A DNA stretch of 45,206 nucleotides from contig DASZWQ010000047.1 in NCBI GenBank assembly GCA_035546535.1, positions 1-45,206 of the forward strand, in the 5' to 3' direction. The stretch comes from Pirellulales bacterium. Its GTDB lineage: Bacteria > Planctomycetota > Planctomycetia > Pirellulales > JACPPG01. The notes under the pieces were generated by a model. The model did no database searches, was not told where the DNA came from, and saw only the letters and a list, made by a program, of their open reading frames with translations. Below are positions 15,161 through 23,634 of the stretch, piece after piece. The number at the start of each line of letters is the position of its first letter. Positions within the stretch are counted from its first letter, which is position 1. The position numbers and the translations under genes are program-made.

Positions 15161-15778
15161 ATGAGTGCTCAACATTCCGGCGGCTCTCCGCGCGCCGCGT
15201 CGATCCCGGCAAAGCTGATCCTGGCCAGCGGTTCGCCGCGGCGCAAGCAATTGCTGACGGCGGCGGGCTATAAATTCGAGATCGTGGTGCCCAGCGAATC
15301 GGCCGAGTGCGGCGTGTGCAGCGGGGAAACGCCCCCCGAGCTGGTCGCGCGGCTGGCGTATCAAAAGGCGGCCGACGTTTCGACGCGCGTCGGCCCGTCG
15401 GTGATCATCGCCTGCGACACGATCTGCGAATGCCAGGGGCAATTGCTCGGCAAGCCGCGCGACGAAGACGATGCGCGGCGCATGCTGAACATGCTTTCCA
15501 ATCGCCGGCATCGCGTCTACAGCGGCTTGTGTATTTGGCACGTGCCGGCCGGTGAGCCGAACGTGCGCGTCGACGAGACGACGTTGCGCATGGACCTGCT
15601 TTCCCAGCAGCAGATCGACGACATCGTGGCCAGCGGCGCCTGGGAAGGAAAGGCGGGCGCCTTTGGCTATCAGGACGGGCTAGATTGGGTCCACGTCGAA
15701 CGAGGGAGCGAAACGAACGTCGTCGGGCTGCCGATGGAATTGCTCGCCGAGATGCTGAGCGCGCTCGAAGCGTCTTAG
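15161..15778 (+). CDS. maf: Maf-family nucleotide pyrophosphatase
   Basis: 205 residues. LILASGSPRRKQLL (about 19-32) is the Maf N-terminal signature. ACDTICECQGQLLGKPRD (about 84-101) carries the catalytic Asp, and SGAWEGKAGAFGYQD (about 157-171) and the final VGLPME complete the family pattern. Maf proteins hydrolyse non-canonical or canonical nucleoside triphosphates to monophosphates, and some were first noted for affecting septation. The subtype (dTTP/UTP versus m7GTP) cannot be assigned confidently: the usual YxxGDKAGAYGIQG is here WEGKAGAFGYQDG. The 238 bp to the next gene contain no convincing gene. Confidence 0.9.
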   Translation: MSAQHSGGSPRAASIPAKLILASGSPRRKQLLTAAGYKFEIVVPSESAECGVCSGETPPELVARLAYQKAADVSTRVGPSVIIACDTICECQGQLLGKPRDEDDARRMLNMLSNRRHRVYSGLCIWHVPAGEPNVRVDETTLRMDLLSQQQIDDIVASGAWEGKAGAFGYQDGLDWVHVERGSETNVVGLPMELLAEMLSALEAS

Positions 15779-16016
15779 CCAAGCCGCTGCTTCAAGGCCT
15801 TGGACCCATGCCGGCGCGATGCCACTGGCAGCTTGTCGACCGTGAGGCCGGGACGTCCTGGTGTGACTTCCGGGGTCGCAGACGCCGGCCACAGACTTTG
15901 CAACTCGGTAGACCGCCGAATGCCCTTGCCTACTGGCCGGGGCTCGACAAAGATGACACGGCCCGGTTTGCCTCGACCTGTCAAGATTCCTCGCTTTCGA
16001 GATCGATAGCCGCTCG

Positions 16017-17207
16017 ATGTTCCGCCCCAGCACGCCGCGCCCTGTCGCCCAGCGCGTTCAGTACTTCACCGAGTCTGTGATTCGCGAGATGACGCGGCTG
16101 GCTGTGCGTGCCGGCGCGATCAACCTGGGGCAGGGGATGCCCGACTTCGATCCGCCGCAGGAAGTCAAAGACGCCGCCTGCCGCGCGATTCACGACGGCT
16201 ATAACCAGTATTCGATCACCTGGGGCGTGCCGGCCCTACGGCAGGCGATCGCCGCGAAGGCCCGGGCGTTCAACGGCATCGAGTGCGACGCCGATACGCA
16301 CATCACGGTCTGTTGCGGCGCGACCGAGTGCATGATGGCGACGATGCTGGCCTTGATCGACCAGGGGGACGAGGTCGTCATCTTTCAGCCGTTCTACGAG
16401 AACTACGGGCCCGATGCGCAATTGACCGGCGCCCGGCCGGTGTGGGTGCCGCTGCGTCCGCCGGACTGGCGCTTCGATCCGGACGAGTTGCGCGCGGCGT
16501 TTTCGCCGCGCACCAAGGCCGTGATCGTCAACACGCCCAACAACCCGACAGGCCGCGTCTTCACGCGCGAGGAGCTGTCGCAGATTGCCGCCTTATGCCA
16601 GGAGTTCAACGCGTTCGCACTGTCGGACGAAATCTACGAATACATCCGCTATGGCGACGTGCCGCACACCAGCATCGCCACGCTGCCGGGCATGGCCGAG
16701 CGCACGGTCACGATCAGCGGCTTATCGAAAACGTTCAGCATGACCGGCTGGCGGCTTGGATATTGCATCGCTCCGCCGGCCATCACCGATGGAATACGCA
16801 AGGCGCACGATTTTCTCACCGTGGGCGCGCCGCATCCGTTACAAGTGGCTGGCGCTGCGGCGCTGGCCCTGCCGCAGTCGTACTACGATTCGCTGCGCGA
16901 TCATTACGCACGCGGGCGGGACATACTACTAGGCTACTTGCGGCAAGCCGGCTTTGAGTTTCAAGCCCCCGAAGGGGCGTACTACGTGATGACTGATATC
17001 GCCTCCTTCGCGACCGGCTGGGACGATACGCAATTCGTGCGTTGGATGATCGAAAACGTGGGGGTCTCGGCCGTGCCCGGCAGCAGTTTTTACTCCCCGC
17101 GCGAGCGCGGAGCGAACAAGGTACGGTTCATGTTCGCCAAGCGCGACGAGACATTGCACGCCGCCGGCGAGCGGCTCTTGAAACTGCGCGAGCGGCTGCC
17201 GCGATAA
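16017..17207 (+). CDS. PLP-dependent class I/II aminotransferase
   Basis: 396 residues, standard length. Landmarks are INLGQGMPDFDPP (about 35-47), NTPNNPTGR (172-180), SDEIYEYI (203-210) and the PLP-binding lysine in SGLSKTFSMTGWRLGY (Lys238). The GQGMPDFDPP start and overall pattern resemble the kynurenine/methionine/glutamine transaminase branch more than aspartate aminotransferase, but substrate assignment from sequence is uncertain. The last 35 nt of the gene plus 12 nt beyond are repeated 1,341 bp downstream (18511-18557), so the gene end has served as an insertion or duplication point while the coding sequence stayed intact. Confidence 0.9.
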   Translation: MFRPSTPRPVAQRVQYFTESVIREMTRLAVRAGAINLGQGMPDFDPPQEVKDAACRAIHDGYNQYSITWGVPALRQAIAAKARAFNGIECDADTHITVCCGATECMMATMLALIDQGDEVVIFQPFYENYGPDAQLTGARPVWVPLRPPDWRFDPDELRAAFSPRTKAVIVNTPNNPTGRVFTREELSQIAALCQEFNAFALSDEIYEYIRYGDVPHTSIATLPGMAERTVTISGLSKTFSMTGWRLGYCIAPPAITDGIRKAHDFLTVGAPHPLQVAGAAALALPQSYYDSLRDHYARGRDILLGYLRQAGFEFQAPEGAYYVMTDIASFATGWDDTQFVRWMIENVGVSAVPGSSFYSPRERGANKVRFMFAKRDETLHAAGERLLKLRERLPR

Positions 17208-17216
17208 GCGGAAAAC
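17170..17216. repeat. 47-bp direct repeat, left copy (aminotransferase 3' end)
   Basis: Begins AGCGGCTCTTGAAACTGCGC and runs through the aminotransferase stop codon (17205-17207) to GCGGAAAAC. It matches 18511-18557 at 46 of 47 positions. The only difference (G17195 versus A18536) is a synonymous third position in the aminotransferase frame (CGG/CGA, Arg). Behaves like the att core of an element integrated at a gene end. Confidence 0.85.
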
Positions 17217-17227
17217 AGTAAGAAGCA

Positions 17228-17356
17228 ATGCGCACCCATCAATCCATGATTAGACTGACAGCAACAGAGCGAATATACGATTCAAGGCCAGAATGGGCCG
17301 AGTATCCGCGTCTGACCTGGAACATTCAAAATAAGGGATCAAGTCATGCGATTTGA
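17228..17356 (+). CDS. possible 42-residue protein at the left end of the insert
   Basis: Open frame MRTHQSMIRLTATERIYDS... ending QNKGSSHAI, 11 bp inside the insert. Its composition (SRPEWAEYPRLTWNIQN) is protein-like rather than the Arg/Ala-rich noise typical of shadow frames here. It has no clear ribosome site and no family I recognise. It may be a remnant of a longer gene carried by the cassette. Confidence 0.3.
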   Translation: MRTHQSMIRLTATERIYDSRPEWAEYPRLTWNIQNKGSSHAI

Positions 17357-17487
17357 GTTCTGCATTCTCAACGCGGGCGCAACCATTCCGTAGCCTCGCG
17401 CGGTGTGTAGACTCATCGACCGGGTTGGCTTAGTCGGCCAAAGACAACCGCTCGACGCAACCATTACCCATCGGTGGTGGACCACGA

Positions 17488-18522
17488 ATGCCAGAAGGTA
17501 ATGAATGGTTAGAGCCGCGAACGCTCGTGTCCATCGGGTCGCTTTTGGTGGGCCTGATGGGCTTGTTGTTCGGCTTGTGGAACCGCCGTGAGTCTCGATT
17601 GACCGCGCTGAGCAAGATACTTGAGCCTTTGGTTCGCTCTGTGCAAGCGCTAAACGATGCAAACAATGCACGAAGGACTCGCGAGCAATTAATTGCCTCT
17701 TTTACCGGTCAACCAGCACCCGACGCAGTTGAGCACGCGAAGATGCTCATGGAAACGTATACCAACGCCATCACTACATCGCGAAGCGAATTTCAGAATG
17801 CAGAAGCTGGCCTAGCGTCTACTTCTTTTCGATTTCCCGACCGCGTCTCCCAGTTAGTCAAAACCGCAATATTGTGCGTGTCGGAGTTTGGCCGTTTAGT
17901 AAATGAAGGACTCTGTGACAAAGCAGAGTTACAACTTGCAAAATTTCGTGACGATTACCGCCAGATTCAGAAATACGCTCGCGGATGGCGGCTCGCCGAT
18001 CCGCTCGAATGGGTGCGCGGTTATTTTCGGCGATCACGTACGCCTGCGGTAGACGAGGGACCGTACGAGCTATCCGAAAAGGAAATGGGAGAGATTATGG
18101 AGTTGGTCCAAAAGCGGGCCACAACGCAAGCCGACAACACGTTCGTCGTCCATCCACCTCAAAAGTTACTTGATGACCCCGCAATCGCGAAATCGGAAAA
18201 GGTGATTGAAGAACTTGACGATTCCGCCTTTCTTGTTGTCTTTCAAGACGGAACGACCAAATTACTGTCGTTGGTTGAACTTCTCGTGTTTTTGTACAAC
18301 CTTATCGTGCTGAGAAATCAGCACGCCGAAATAAGCCGAATGGTGCGAGCCACTGGCCCAAGCGCCAGCGTAAATGTCAAAGTGAAATTCGCTTTCTCAA
18401 TCACGGACATAATGCGCCCGGAAATGGCCAAGGCGCTCCTCGCCAAGGTCGAATTCTCGAAGATAGCGAGCGACGGCCCCGCAGCGGACGGTGAAGCAGG
18501 TGCTAGGGCCAGCGGCTCTTGA
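17488..18522 (+). CDS. membrane-anchored protein of unknown function carried by the insert
   Basis: 344 residues, no family recognised. An N-terminal membrane segment (about 13-31, LVSIGSLLVGLMGLLFGLW) is followed by positive residues (NRRESR), so the bulk is probably cytoplasmic. Residues 35-190 look helical and charged (ESRLTALSKILEPLVRSVQAL and later KFRDDYRQIQKYARGW). A second hydrophobic segment lies at about 259-275 (LLSLVELLVFLYNLIVL). The last codons AGC GGC TCT and the stop TGA are supplied by the right-hand direct repeat, so the C-terminus (DGEAGARASGS) was fixed by the insertion. Codon use is less GC-biased than in neighbours. The ATG has only a weak GGTGG upstream. A one-gene cassette with a membrane-anchored protein would suit a defence or immunity role, but nothing in the sequence proves that. 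Confidence 0.75.
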   Translation: MPEGNEWLEPRTLVSIGSLLVGLMGLLFGLWNRRESRLTALSKILEPLVRSVQALNDANNARRTREQLIASFTGQPAPDAVEHAKMLMETYTNAITTSRSEFQNAEAGLASTSFRFPDRVSQLVKTAILCVSEFGRLVNEGLCDKAELQLAKFRDDYRQIQKYARGWRLADPLEWVRGYFRRSRTPAVDEGPYELSEKEMGEIMELVQKRATTQADNTFVVHPPQKLLDDPAIAKSEKVIEELDDSAFLVVFQDGTTKLLSLVELLVFLYNLIVLRNQHAEISRMVRATGPSASVNVKVKFAFSITDIMRPEMAKALLAKVEFSKIASDGPAADGEAGARASGS

Positions 18523-18557
18523 AACTGCGCGAGCGACTGCCGCGATAAGCGGAAAAC
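18511..18557. repeat. 47-bp direct repeat, right copy
   Basis: Second copy of the aminotransferase 3' end (LLKLRERLPR and stop), no longer attached to a gene in that frame. It is probably the original chromosomal end. Its hairpin with downstream DNA (18548-18563) is intact, whereas the left copy keeps only one arm. The insert gene terminates inside it. Confidence 0.85.
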
Positions 18558-18563
18558 GCCGCT
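18548..18563 (+). terminator. weak hairpin, probable original terminator of the aminotransferase
   Basis: AGCGG-AAAACG-CCGCT followed by CTTTC. The stem is only 5 bp and the T-run is poor, so termination is uncertain. It straddles the right end of the 47-bp repeat; the insertion separated the gene from its downstream arm. Confidence 0.35.
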
Positions 18564-18584
18564 CTTTCGTCCCTCGATTCCCCC

Positions 18585-18612
18585 CTGAACGCCCCGCGGC
18601 GCGACGTATAAT
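18585..18612 (+). promoter_or_regulatory. candidate promoter of the sucA-sucB unit
   Basis: A perfect TATAAT (18607-18612) with CTGAAC (3/6) 16 bp upstream. The predicted start is near 18619, about 44 nt before the chosen ATG. It lies just outside the 1,341-bp insert, so sucA expression should be independent of it. Confidence 0.5.
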
Positions 18613-18662
18613 ACGAAAGCCCGGCGCCTCGACCCGAGCTACCCTTGCCACGCGAATATTCG

Positions 18663-21482
18663 ATGCAACCCGAAGAGATACCGTTCGACAGCCACAGCCT
18701 GGCTTTCGTCGAAAGCCTGTACGGCGACTACGTGCGCGACCCGGCCAGCGTCAGCGACGACTGGCGTCGGTTCTTTGCCTCGCTGGCGGGGCGCGACGGA
18801 CGTTTTTTGCGCGAGCCGCAACTGGGACCGACGTTCACGCCGCAGAGTTTGTTTCATAGCGCCGGCACAAACGGCGCCGCCACCAACGGCGCCGCGGCGA
18901 CCGTGGGCATGGGTTCGGGCGTGCTGCAAGAGCGCGTCGACCAATTGATCCGCGCCTATCGTGTGCGCGGCCATCGCCTGGCGCGCGTCAACCCGCTGGG
19001 CGAACCAACAGGGCCTTTGCCCGAACTCGACCTGGAATTCTACGGCCTCGGTCCGGCCGATCTCGATCGCACGTTCTCGACGCGCTCGCTGGGCGGGGCC
19101 GACGAAGGAACGCTGCGCGATTTGCTCAAGCGGCTGCGCAACACCTACTGCCGGTTCATCGGCGTGCAGTTCATGCACATCGACGATCTGACCGTCCGCG
19201 GCTGGCTGCAAGAACGCGTCGAAAGCACCGAAAACCGGCTGCAACTCAGCCGGGCCGAGCAGCTTCGCATTCTCACCTGCCTGACCGACGCCGTGCTGTT
19301 CGAAGAGTTCATTCAAAAGCGCTACCTCGGTGCGAAAAGCTTTTCGCTCGAAGGTTCCGAGAGCTTGATTCCGCTGTTGGACCTGGCGCTCGAGAAGGCC
19401 GGCCGGCAGAGGATCAATGAAATCGTCATCGCTATGGCCCATCGCGGCCGTTTGAACGTGCTGGCGAACATCATCGGCAAAAGCCCGCAACAGATCTTCC
19501 ACGAGTTCGAGGATATCGAGCCCGCCATGCATCGCGGCCGTGGCGACGTGAAGTATCACCTGGGCTACAGCTCGCAGCACGTCACGACCGACGGCCACGA
19601 AATTCACCTGTCGCTGTGCTTCAACCCCAGCCACTTGGAATTCGTCAACCCCGTGGCCTCGGGCCGGATGCGCGCCAAGCAGGATCGCGAGGGGGACACC
19701 GAGCGTGCGCATGGCCTGGTGTTGATGATTCACGGCGACGCGGCCTTCGCCGGCGAAGGCGTTATTCAAGAGACGCTGAACCTCAGCCAGTTGCCCTCGT
19801 ACACGACGGGCGGCGCGCTGCACGTCGTGGTGAATAATCAACTCGGTTTCACGACGCCGCCCGAGCAAGCCCGCTCGAGCACTTACGCCACCGACGTGGC
19901 CAAGATGCTGCAGATCCCGATCTTTCACGTCAACGGCGAAGATCCGGAAAGCGTCGCCCAGGTGGTGAACCTGGCGATGGATTTCCGCGAGCGATTTCGC
20001 CGTGACGTCGTGCTCGATATGTATTGCTACCGGCGACGTGGGCACAACGAAGGGGACGAGCCCTCGTTCACGCAGCCCTTGATGTACAAACAGATCGAAG
20101 AGCAGCCGACCGTTCGCGAGAGCTACCTCGACCGCCTGTTGCTGTTGGGGGAAATCACGGTCGACGAGGCCGACAAGATCGCCGACGAAAGCCGGGCCCG
20201 GCTCGAAGCCGGCTTCTCGGCCGCGCGCAGCCGCGGCTACGCACCGCCGCCGGAAGTTCCGTCGGGCGTGTGGGAGGGCTTTACCGGCGGGCGCGAGGCG
20301 AACATCGACGAAATCGACTCGGGCGCCGCGCACGATCGGCTGGTCGAACTGCTGGGCGCATTGACGAAGGTGCCCGAGGGCTTTCACGTTCACCCGAAAA
20401 TCGAACGTCTGCTGTCCCAGCGCGCGGCGATGGCTACGGGTGAACGGCCGCTCGACTGGTCGACGGCCGAGGCCCTGGCGTTTGCCACCCTGGCTACCGA
20501 CGGCGTGCCGGTGCGACTGAGCGGACAGGATTGCGAGCGCGGCACGTTCAGCCAGCGGCACGCCGTGCTGCACGATTTTGAAAACGGCGCCCACTACACG
20601 CCGCTATTGAATCTCAGCCCGACACAGGCCACGGTCGAGATCGTGAACAGTCCGCTTTCCGAGGTTGGCGTGCTGGGGTTTGAGTACGGCTATTCGCTCG
20701 ATCGCCCCTCGACACTCGTGATGTGGGAAGCGCAATACGGCGACTTCGTCAATGTCGCGCAAGTGATCATCGACCAGTTCATCGTTACGGCCGAGGACAA
20801 GTGGCGCCGCCTGAGCGGCCTGACGCTGCTCTTGCCGCACGGACTGGAAGGGGCCGGGCCCGAGCATTCCAGCGCCCGGCTCGAGCGATTCCTGACCCTG
20901 GCCGCCGAAGACAATATGCAAATCGCGCAGCCGTCGACGCCGGCGCAATATTTTCACTTGCTGCGTCGGCAGGCGCTGCGCCGCTGGCGAAAGCCGCTGG
21001 TCGTGATGACGCCCAAGAGCTTGTTGCGGCACGCGGCCGCGGTGTCGCCACTCGACGCGCTAACGACCGGAACCTACCAGCGCGTGATCGCCGACGAAGT
21101 GGTGCCCAACGGCGCCGAAGTGCGCCGCGTGTTGATGTGCTCGGGCAAGGTGTATTACGAACTGGCGCACAAGCGCACCGAGCTTGCCCGGCAGGACGTC
21201 GCCATCATTCGCATCGAGCAGTTCTATCCTTTCCCCTACAAGCAACTACGGGCCGCACTGGCCACCTACCGCGACGGTACGCCGGTGGTGTGGATCCAGG
21301 AAGAGCCTGAAAACATGGGGGCCTGGAGCTTCTTGCGCATGCAATTCGGCGACCGGCTGTTCGAGCGGCTACCGCTGTCGGGCATTTATCGCCGCGCAAG
21401 CGCGAGCCCCGCGACCGGCTCGGCCAGCAGCCATCGCCTGGAGCAGGACGAGCTGATCGCCGCGGCCTTTGGCGGCACCTGA
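18663..21482 (+). CDS. sucA: 2-oxoglutarate dehydrogenase E1 component
   Basis: 939 residues from the ATG at 18663; an in-frame TTG at 18645 would add six residues (MPREYS) and neither has a clear ribosome site. This thiamine-diphosphate enzyme decarboxylates 2-oxoglutarate and succinylates the lipoyl group of E2 in the TCA cycle. Visible marks are the SucA N-terminal helix (FVESLYGDYVRDPASVSDDWRRFF, in part), IAMAHRGRLNVLANI (about 257-271), FNPSHLEFVNPVASG, the GHNEGDEPSFTQPLMYK block (about 460-476) that holds the ThDP site, and the C-terminal EEPENMGAW. A Gly/Ala/Asn-rich linker (GTNGAATNGAAATVGMG, about 69-85) follows the N-terminal region. The length matches the family (about 930). sucB follows 86 bp downstream. 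Confidence 0.95.
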   Translation: MQPEEIPFDSHSLAFVESLYGDYVRDPASVSDDWRRFFASLAGRDGRFLREPQLGPTFTPQSLFHSAGTNGAATNGAAATVGMGSGVLQERVDQLIRAYRVRGHRLARVNPLGEPTGPLPELDLEFYGLGPADLDRTFSTRSLGGADEGTLRDLLKRLRNTYCRFIGVQFMHIDDLTVRGWLQERVESTENRLQLSRAEQLRILTCLTDAVLFEEFIQKRYLGAKSFSLEGSESLIPLLDLALEKAGRQRINEIVIAMAHRGRLNVLANIIGKSPQQIFHEFEDIEPAMHRGRGDVKYHLGYSSQHVTTDGHEIHLSLCFNPSHLEFVNPVASGRMRAKQDREGDTERAHGLVLMIHGDAAFAGEGVIQETLNLSQLPSYTTGGALHVVVNNQLGFTTPPEQARSSTYATDVAKMLQIPIFHVNGEDPESVAQVVNLAMDFRERFRRDVVLDMYCYRRRGHNEGDEPSFTQPLMYKQIEEQPTVRESYLDRLLLLGEITVDEADKIADESRARLEAGFSAARSRGYAPPPEVPSGVWEGFTGGREANIDEIDSGAAHDRLVELLGALTKVPEGFHVHPKIERLLSQRAAMATGERPLDWSTAEALAFATLATDGVPVRLSGQDCERGTFSQRHAVLHDFENGAHYTPLLNLSPTQATVEIVNSPLSEVGVLGFEYGYSLDRPSTLVMWEAQYGDFVNVAQVIIDQFIVTAEDKWRRLSGLTLLLPHGLEGAGPEHSSARLERFLTLAAEDNMQIAQPSTPAQYFHLLRRQALRRWRKPLVVMTPKSLLRHAAAVSPLDALTTGTYQRVIADEVVPNGAEVRRVLMCSGKVYYELAHKRTELARQDVAIIRIEQFYPFPYKQLRAALATYRDGTPVVWIQEEPENMGAWSFLRMQFGDRLFERLPLSGIYRRASASPATGSASSHRLEQDELIAAAFGGT

Positions 21483-21568
21483 AAGATCAAAAACTCGATC
21501 GACGCGTAGCCAACGCGATCGAATACCAACAAGAACTTTGAGCGAAGTGGACCGAAAAGAGGCGAGCC

Positions 21569-22912
21569 ATGCCCTTGGAATTGAAAGTGCCATCGGTCGG
21601 TGAATCGATCACCGAAGTGCAGATCGGCGCTTGGTTGAAGCGCGTCGGCGATCCGGTGCGCAAGGATGAGTCGCTGGTCGAGATCGAAAGCGACAAGGCC
21701 ACGGCCGAGCTGCCGGCCCCGATCGACGGTGTGCTCACGCAAATCGTGAAAAAACGCGGCGAGATGGCGCAAGTCGGCGAAACGATCGCCTACATGGAGG
21801 AAAACGGCGCGGCGGGTGCCAGCGGCAAGGCGGACGCAGCAAAGGGAACGGCAGAGAAAGCAACCGCTCCCGGCGCCAAGGTACCGGCGCCCCCTGCCAA
21901 AGTCGAAGCGCCCGAGCAGCCCGCCCCGCAGCCGGTCGTCACGGCCCAAATGCAGGCTCCCGCCAGGCCAGCAGCACCGGTTGCTGCGGTAACGAAGCCC
22001 GTTCCGGCGGCGCCGGTAGCACCGGTTGCTGCGGCTCCCCCCACACCTAAGGCAGCGCCTCCCGTGGCGAAGACAACCCCACCAGCGCCGGTCGCATCGC
22101 CGCAGCACGCGACTCCTGCCTCCGTGCCCGCTACGCGCAAGATGCATCCGACGACGCGCCCCAAGCGGGTTGATGGCGAGATCACGATCGAGCCCGCCGC
22201 CGCGCCCCTCGGCGAGGATGAAGAGGTCGTGCCGATGAGCCTGCTGCGGCAGCGCATCGCCGAGCGGCTGGTCGAGGCACAGCAGACGCAGGCGCTGCTG
22301 ACGACGTTCAATGAAATCGACATGTCATCGGTGATGGCACTTCGCACCGAAAATCGCGAGCTATTTCAAGAGACGTACGGCGCGAAGCTCGGCTTCATGT
22401 CGTTCTTCGTCAAAGCCGTGGTACACGCCCTGAAGCACGTGCCGGTCGTCAATGCCGAGATTCGCGGCACCGACGTCATTTACCGCAACCACTACGATAT
22501 CGGGATCGCGGTCGGCGGCGGTAAGGGGCTGGTCGTGCCCGTGCTCCGGCATGCCGAGCGGCTGAGCTTCGCCGAGATCGAGCGGGCCATCAGCGACTTC
22601 GGCGCGAGGGCGCAGAAGAATCAACTGAAGGTCGAAGAGCTGCAAGGCGGCACATTCACCATTTCCAACGGCGGCGTGTACGGTTCGCTCCTGTCGACGC
22701 CGATCGTCAATCCGCCGCAGAGTGGCATCCTCGGCTTGCACGCGATCCAGGAACGCCCGGTCGCCCGCGCAGGCCAGGTCGTCATCCGGCCGATGATGTA
22801 CGTGGCGCTGACCTATGACCATCGCCTGGTCGACGGCCGCGACGCCGTGACGTTTTTGAAGATGATCAAGGAAATGGTGGAAGAGCCGGCCCGGATGCTG
22901 TTGGAAATCTGA
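21569..22912 (+). CDS. sucB: dihydrolipoyl succinyltransferase, E2 of 2-oxoglutarate dehydrogenase
   Basis: 447 residues from an ATG with AGAGG 6 nt upstream. The lipoyl domain (1-78) has its lipoylated Lys43 in [12 protein letters not shown] long Ala/Pro linker (about 80-190) contains a 17-bp direct repeat (21973-21989 and 22018-22034). The catalytic domain (about 215-447) ends with [11 protein letters not shown] (catalytic His418 and Asp422). The acyltransferase passes the succinyl group to CoA. The peripheral-subunit-binding domain usually found between linker and catalytic core (pattern P-x2-R-x-LAxExG...GxGxxGRI) is not recognisable; only a short basic stretch ([14 protein letters not shown]) and an acidic stretch stand there. 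The E3 gene is not in the window. Probably co-transcribed with sucA. Confidence 0.93.
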   Translation: MPLELKVPSVGESITEVQIGAWLKRVGDPVRKDESLVEIESDKATAELPAPIDGVLTQIVKKRGEMAQVGETIAYMEENGAAGASGKADAAKGTAEKATAPGAKVPAPPAKVEAPEQPAPQPVVTAQMQAPARPAAPVAAVTKPVPAAPVAPVAAAPPTPKAAPPVAKTTPPAPVASPQHATPASVPATRKMHPTTRPKRVDGEITIEPAAAPLGEDEEVVPMSLLRQRIAERLVEAQQTQALLTTFNEIDMSSVMALRTENRELFQETYGAKLGFMSFFVKAVVHALKHVPVVNAEIRGTDVIYRNHYDIGIAVGGGKGLVVPVLRHAERLSFAEIERAISDFGARAQKNQLKVEELQGGTFTISNGGVYGSLLSTPIVNPPQSGILGLHAIQERPVARAGQVVIRPMMYVALTYDHRLVDGRDAVTFLKMIKEMVEEPARMLLEI

Positions 22913-22958
22913 GAGAATGCAGAATGCAATATGATGAATGATAACCAGCTCGGGGTGC

Positions 22959-22981
22959 CACTGGTGGCTCGCCCACCAGTG
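22959..22981. repeat. hairpin between sucB and the convergent TPR-like gene
   Basis: CACTGGTGG-CTCGC-CCACCAGTG, a perfect 9-bp stem. It lies between convergent stop codons and could act as a bidirectional terminator, though no T-run follows. Just upstream, ATGCAGAATGCAATATGATG (from 22920) is an AT-rich module resembling the inverted TTCATCATTTTGCATT at about 13440. From memory, both modules recur in planctomycete intergenic DNA. Confidence 0.45.
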
Positions 22982-23007
22982 CCGAACTGGTAGACGCGGC
23001 TGGCGCA

Positions 23008-23565
23008 TCACTTCGGCAACTGTTCCAGCCAGGGCCCGACGCGGAGCGGGTCGCTCGGGTCGAAGCGGAGTAGCCGCTGACCCACTTCACGGGCTCGGGC
23101 CGGTTCGCCGATTTCGAGCAGGCACAAGGCCAGCCCCTTGGCCGCCGTGAGAAAGCTGCGATTGCCAGGCAGCCGGAAGGGGAGCGCGCCGGCCCAGGCC
23201 TCGCTCGGCAAGGCCTTCAGCCCAATGTCGTACGCATAGCCGAAATGAGCGCGGGCCAGACGCGTGTCGCCATCGGTCAACGCCAACTCGCCCAGCAGTT
23301 GATGCGCCTCAATGAAATCGGCGCAGCCCGAGAGGAGCCAGCGCAGCTCGTCGACGGCGATTTCCGACTCGCCGCCATCGATCATCTGGTGGACTTCTTC
23401 CAGGTCGTCCGCCCGTTCCCGGGCACATGCCGGATGCACGAGTTCGAATTCGTATCGACGTTCCGTCCGACGCAATTTGACCGACGACGCGCGCTCGCCC
23501 GACGGGCCTTCGGTCGCGTGCGGACCGGTGCGCGGTTTCTTGGTGGTACGACGTTTCGCGGACAA
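23008..23565 (-). CDS. TPR-like helical protein of unknown function
   Basis: 185 residues from a TTG at 23565, chosen because AGGAAG lies 5 nt upstream and a perfect TATAAT lies at a suitable distance. The open frame extends to 23859, but that part overlaps mutY and its upstream region and is Arg-rich. The N-terminal ~35 residues are strongly basic (SAKRRTTKKPRTGPHATEG). The rest is alpha-helical with alternating Ala/Leu, as in tetratricopeptide repeats: DDLEEVHQMIDGGESEIAVD, then FIEAHQLLGELALTDGDTRL, then AAKGLALCLLEIGEPARAREVG. It would serve protein-protein contact; no partner is indicated. Cytoplasmic. The start codon is unusual, so the N-terminus is less certain than the gene. Confidence 0.65.
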   Translation of the reverse strand: MSAKRRTTKKPRTGPHATEGPSGERASSVKLRRTERRYEFELVHPACARERADDLEEVHQMIDGGESEIAVDELRWLLSGCADFIEAHQLLGELALTDGDTRLARAHFGYAYDIGLKALPSEAWAGALPFRLPGNRSFLTAAKGLALCLLEIGEPARAREVGQRLLRFDPSDPLRVGPWLEQLPK

Positions 23566-23634
23566 GGATTCTTCCTGCAGGCGATGCCGCCGGTCGTTGA
23601 GCGGCGGATAGTTCGACGCGTTTGACGAGTCACG

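Larger units (their letters stand above)
17217..18557 (+). mobile_element. 1,341-bp inserted segment with att-like repeats (putative non-autonomous cassette)
   Basis: The segment between the two 47-bp copies, counting one copy, is exactly 1,341 bp. By eye it is clearly more AT-rich than its neighbours. It holds one substantial gene (17488-18522) and a 42-codon frame, but no integrase, transposase or terminal inverted repeats. Removing it would join the aminotransferase gene directly to the short hairpin and promoter before sucA, the expected ancestral arrangement. Interpretation: a site-specifically integrated cassette that rebuilds the 3' end of its target gene. A duplication caused by other recombination is the alternative. 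Confidence 0.65.

Noticed and set aside
15779..16016. Small open frames on both strands between maf and the aminotransferase gene
   Set aside because: Short, without ribosome sites, overlapping each other and the maf end. One minus-strand frame (ending RRHGSKALKQRLG) looks somewhat protein-like but has no support beyond that.
17339..17671. A 110-codon minus-strand frame across the start of the insert gene
   Set aside because: Ser/Thr/Pro/Arg-rich, no ribosome site, and it overlaps the better-supported plus-strand gene.
18639..20594. A 651-codon minus-strand open frame opposite sucA
   Set aside because: Antisense shadow of a conserved enzyme gene; composition typical of reversed codons, no motif.
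21973..22034. 17-bp direct repeat inside sucB as a possible recombination or mobile-element mark
   Set aside because: It falls in the Ala/Pro linker, where repeats commonly arise from slippage or selection for composition.
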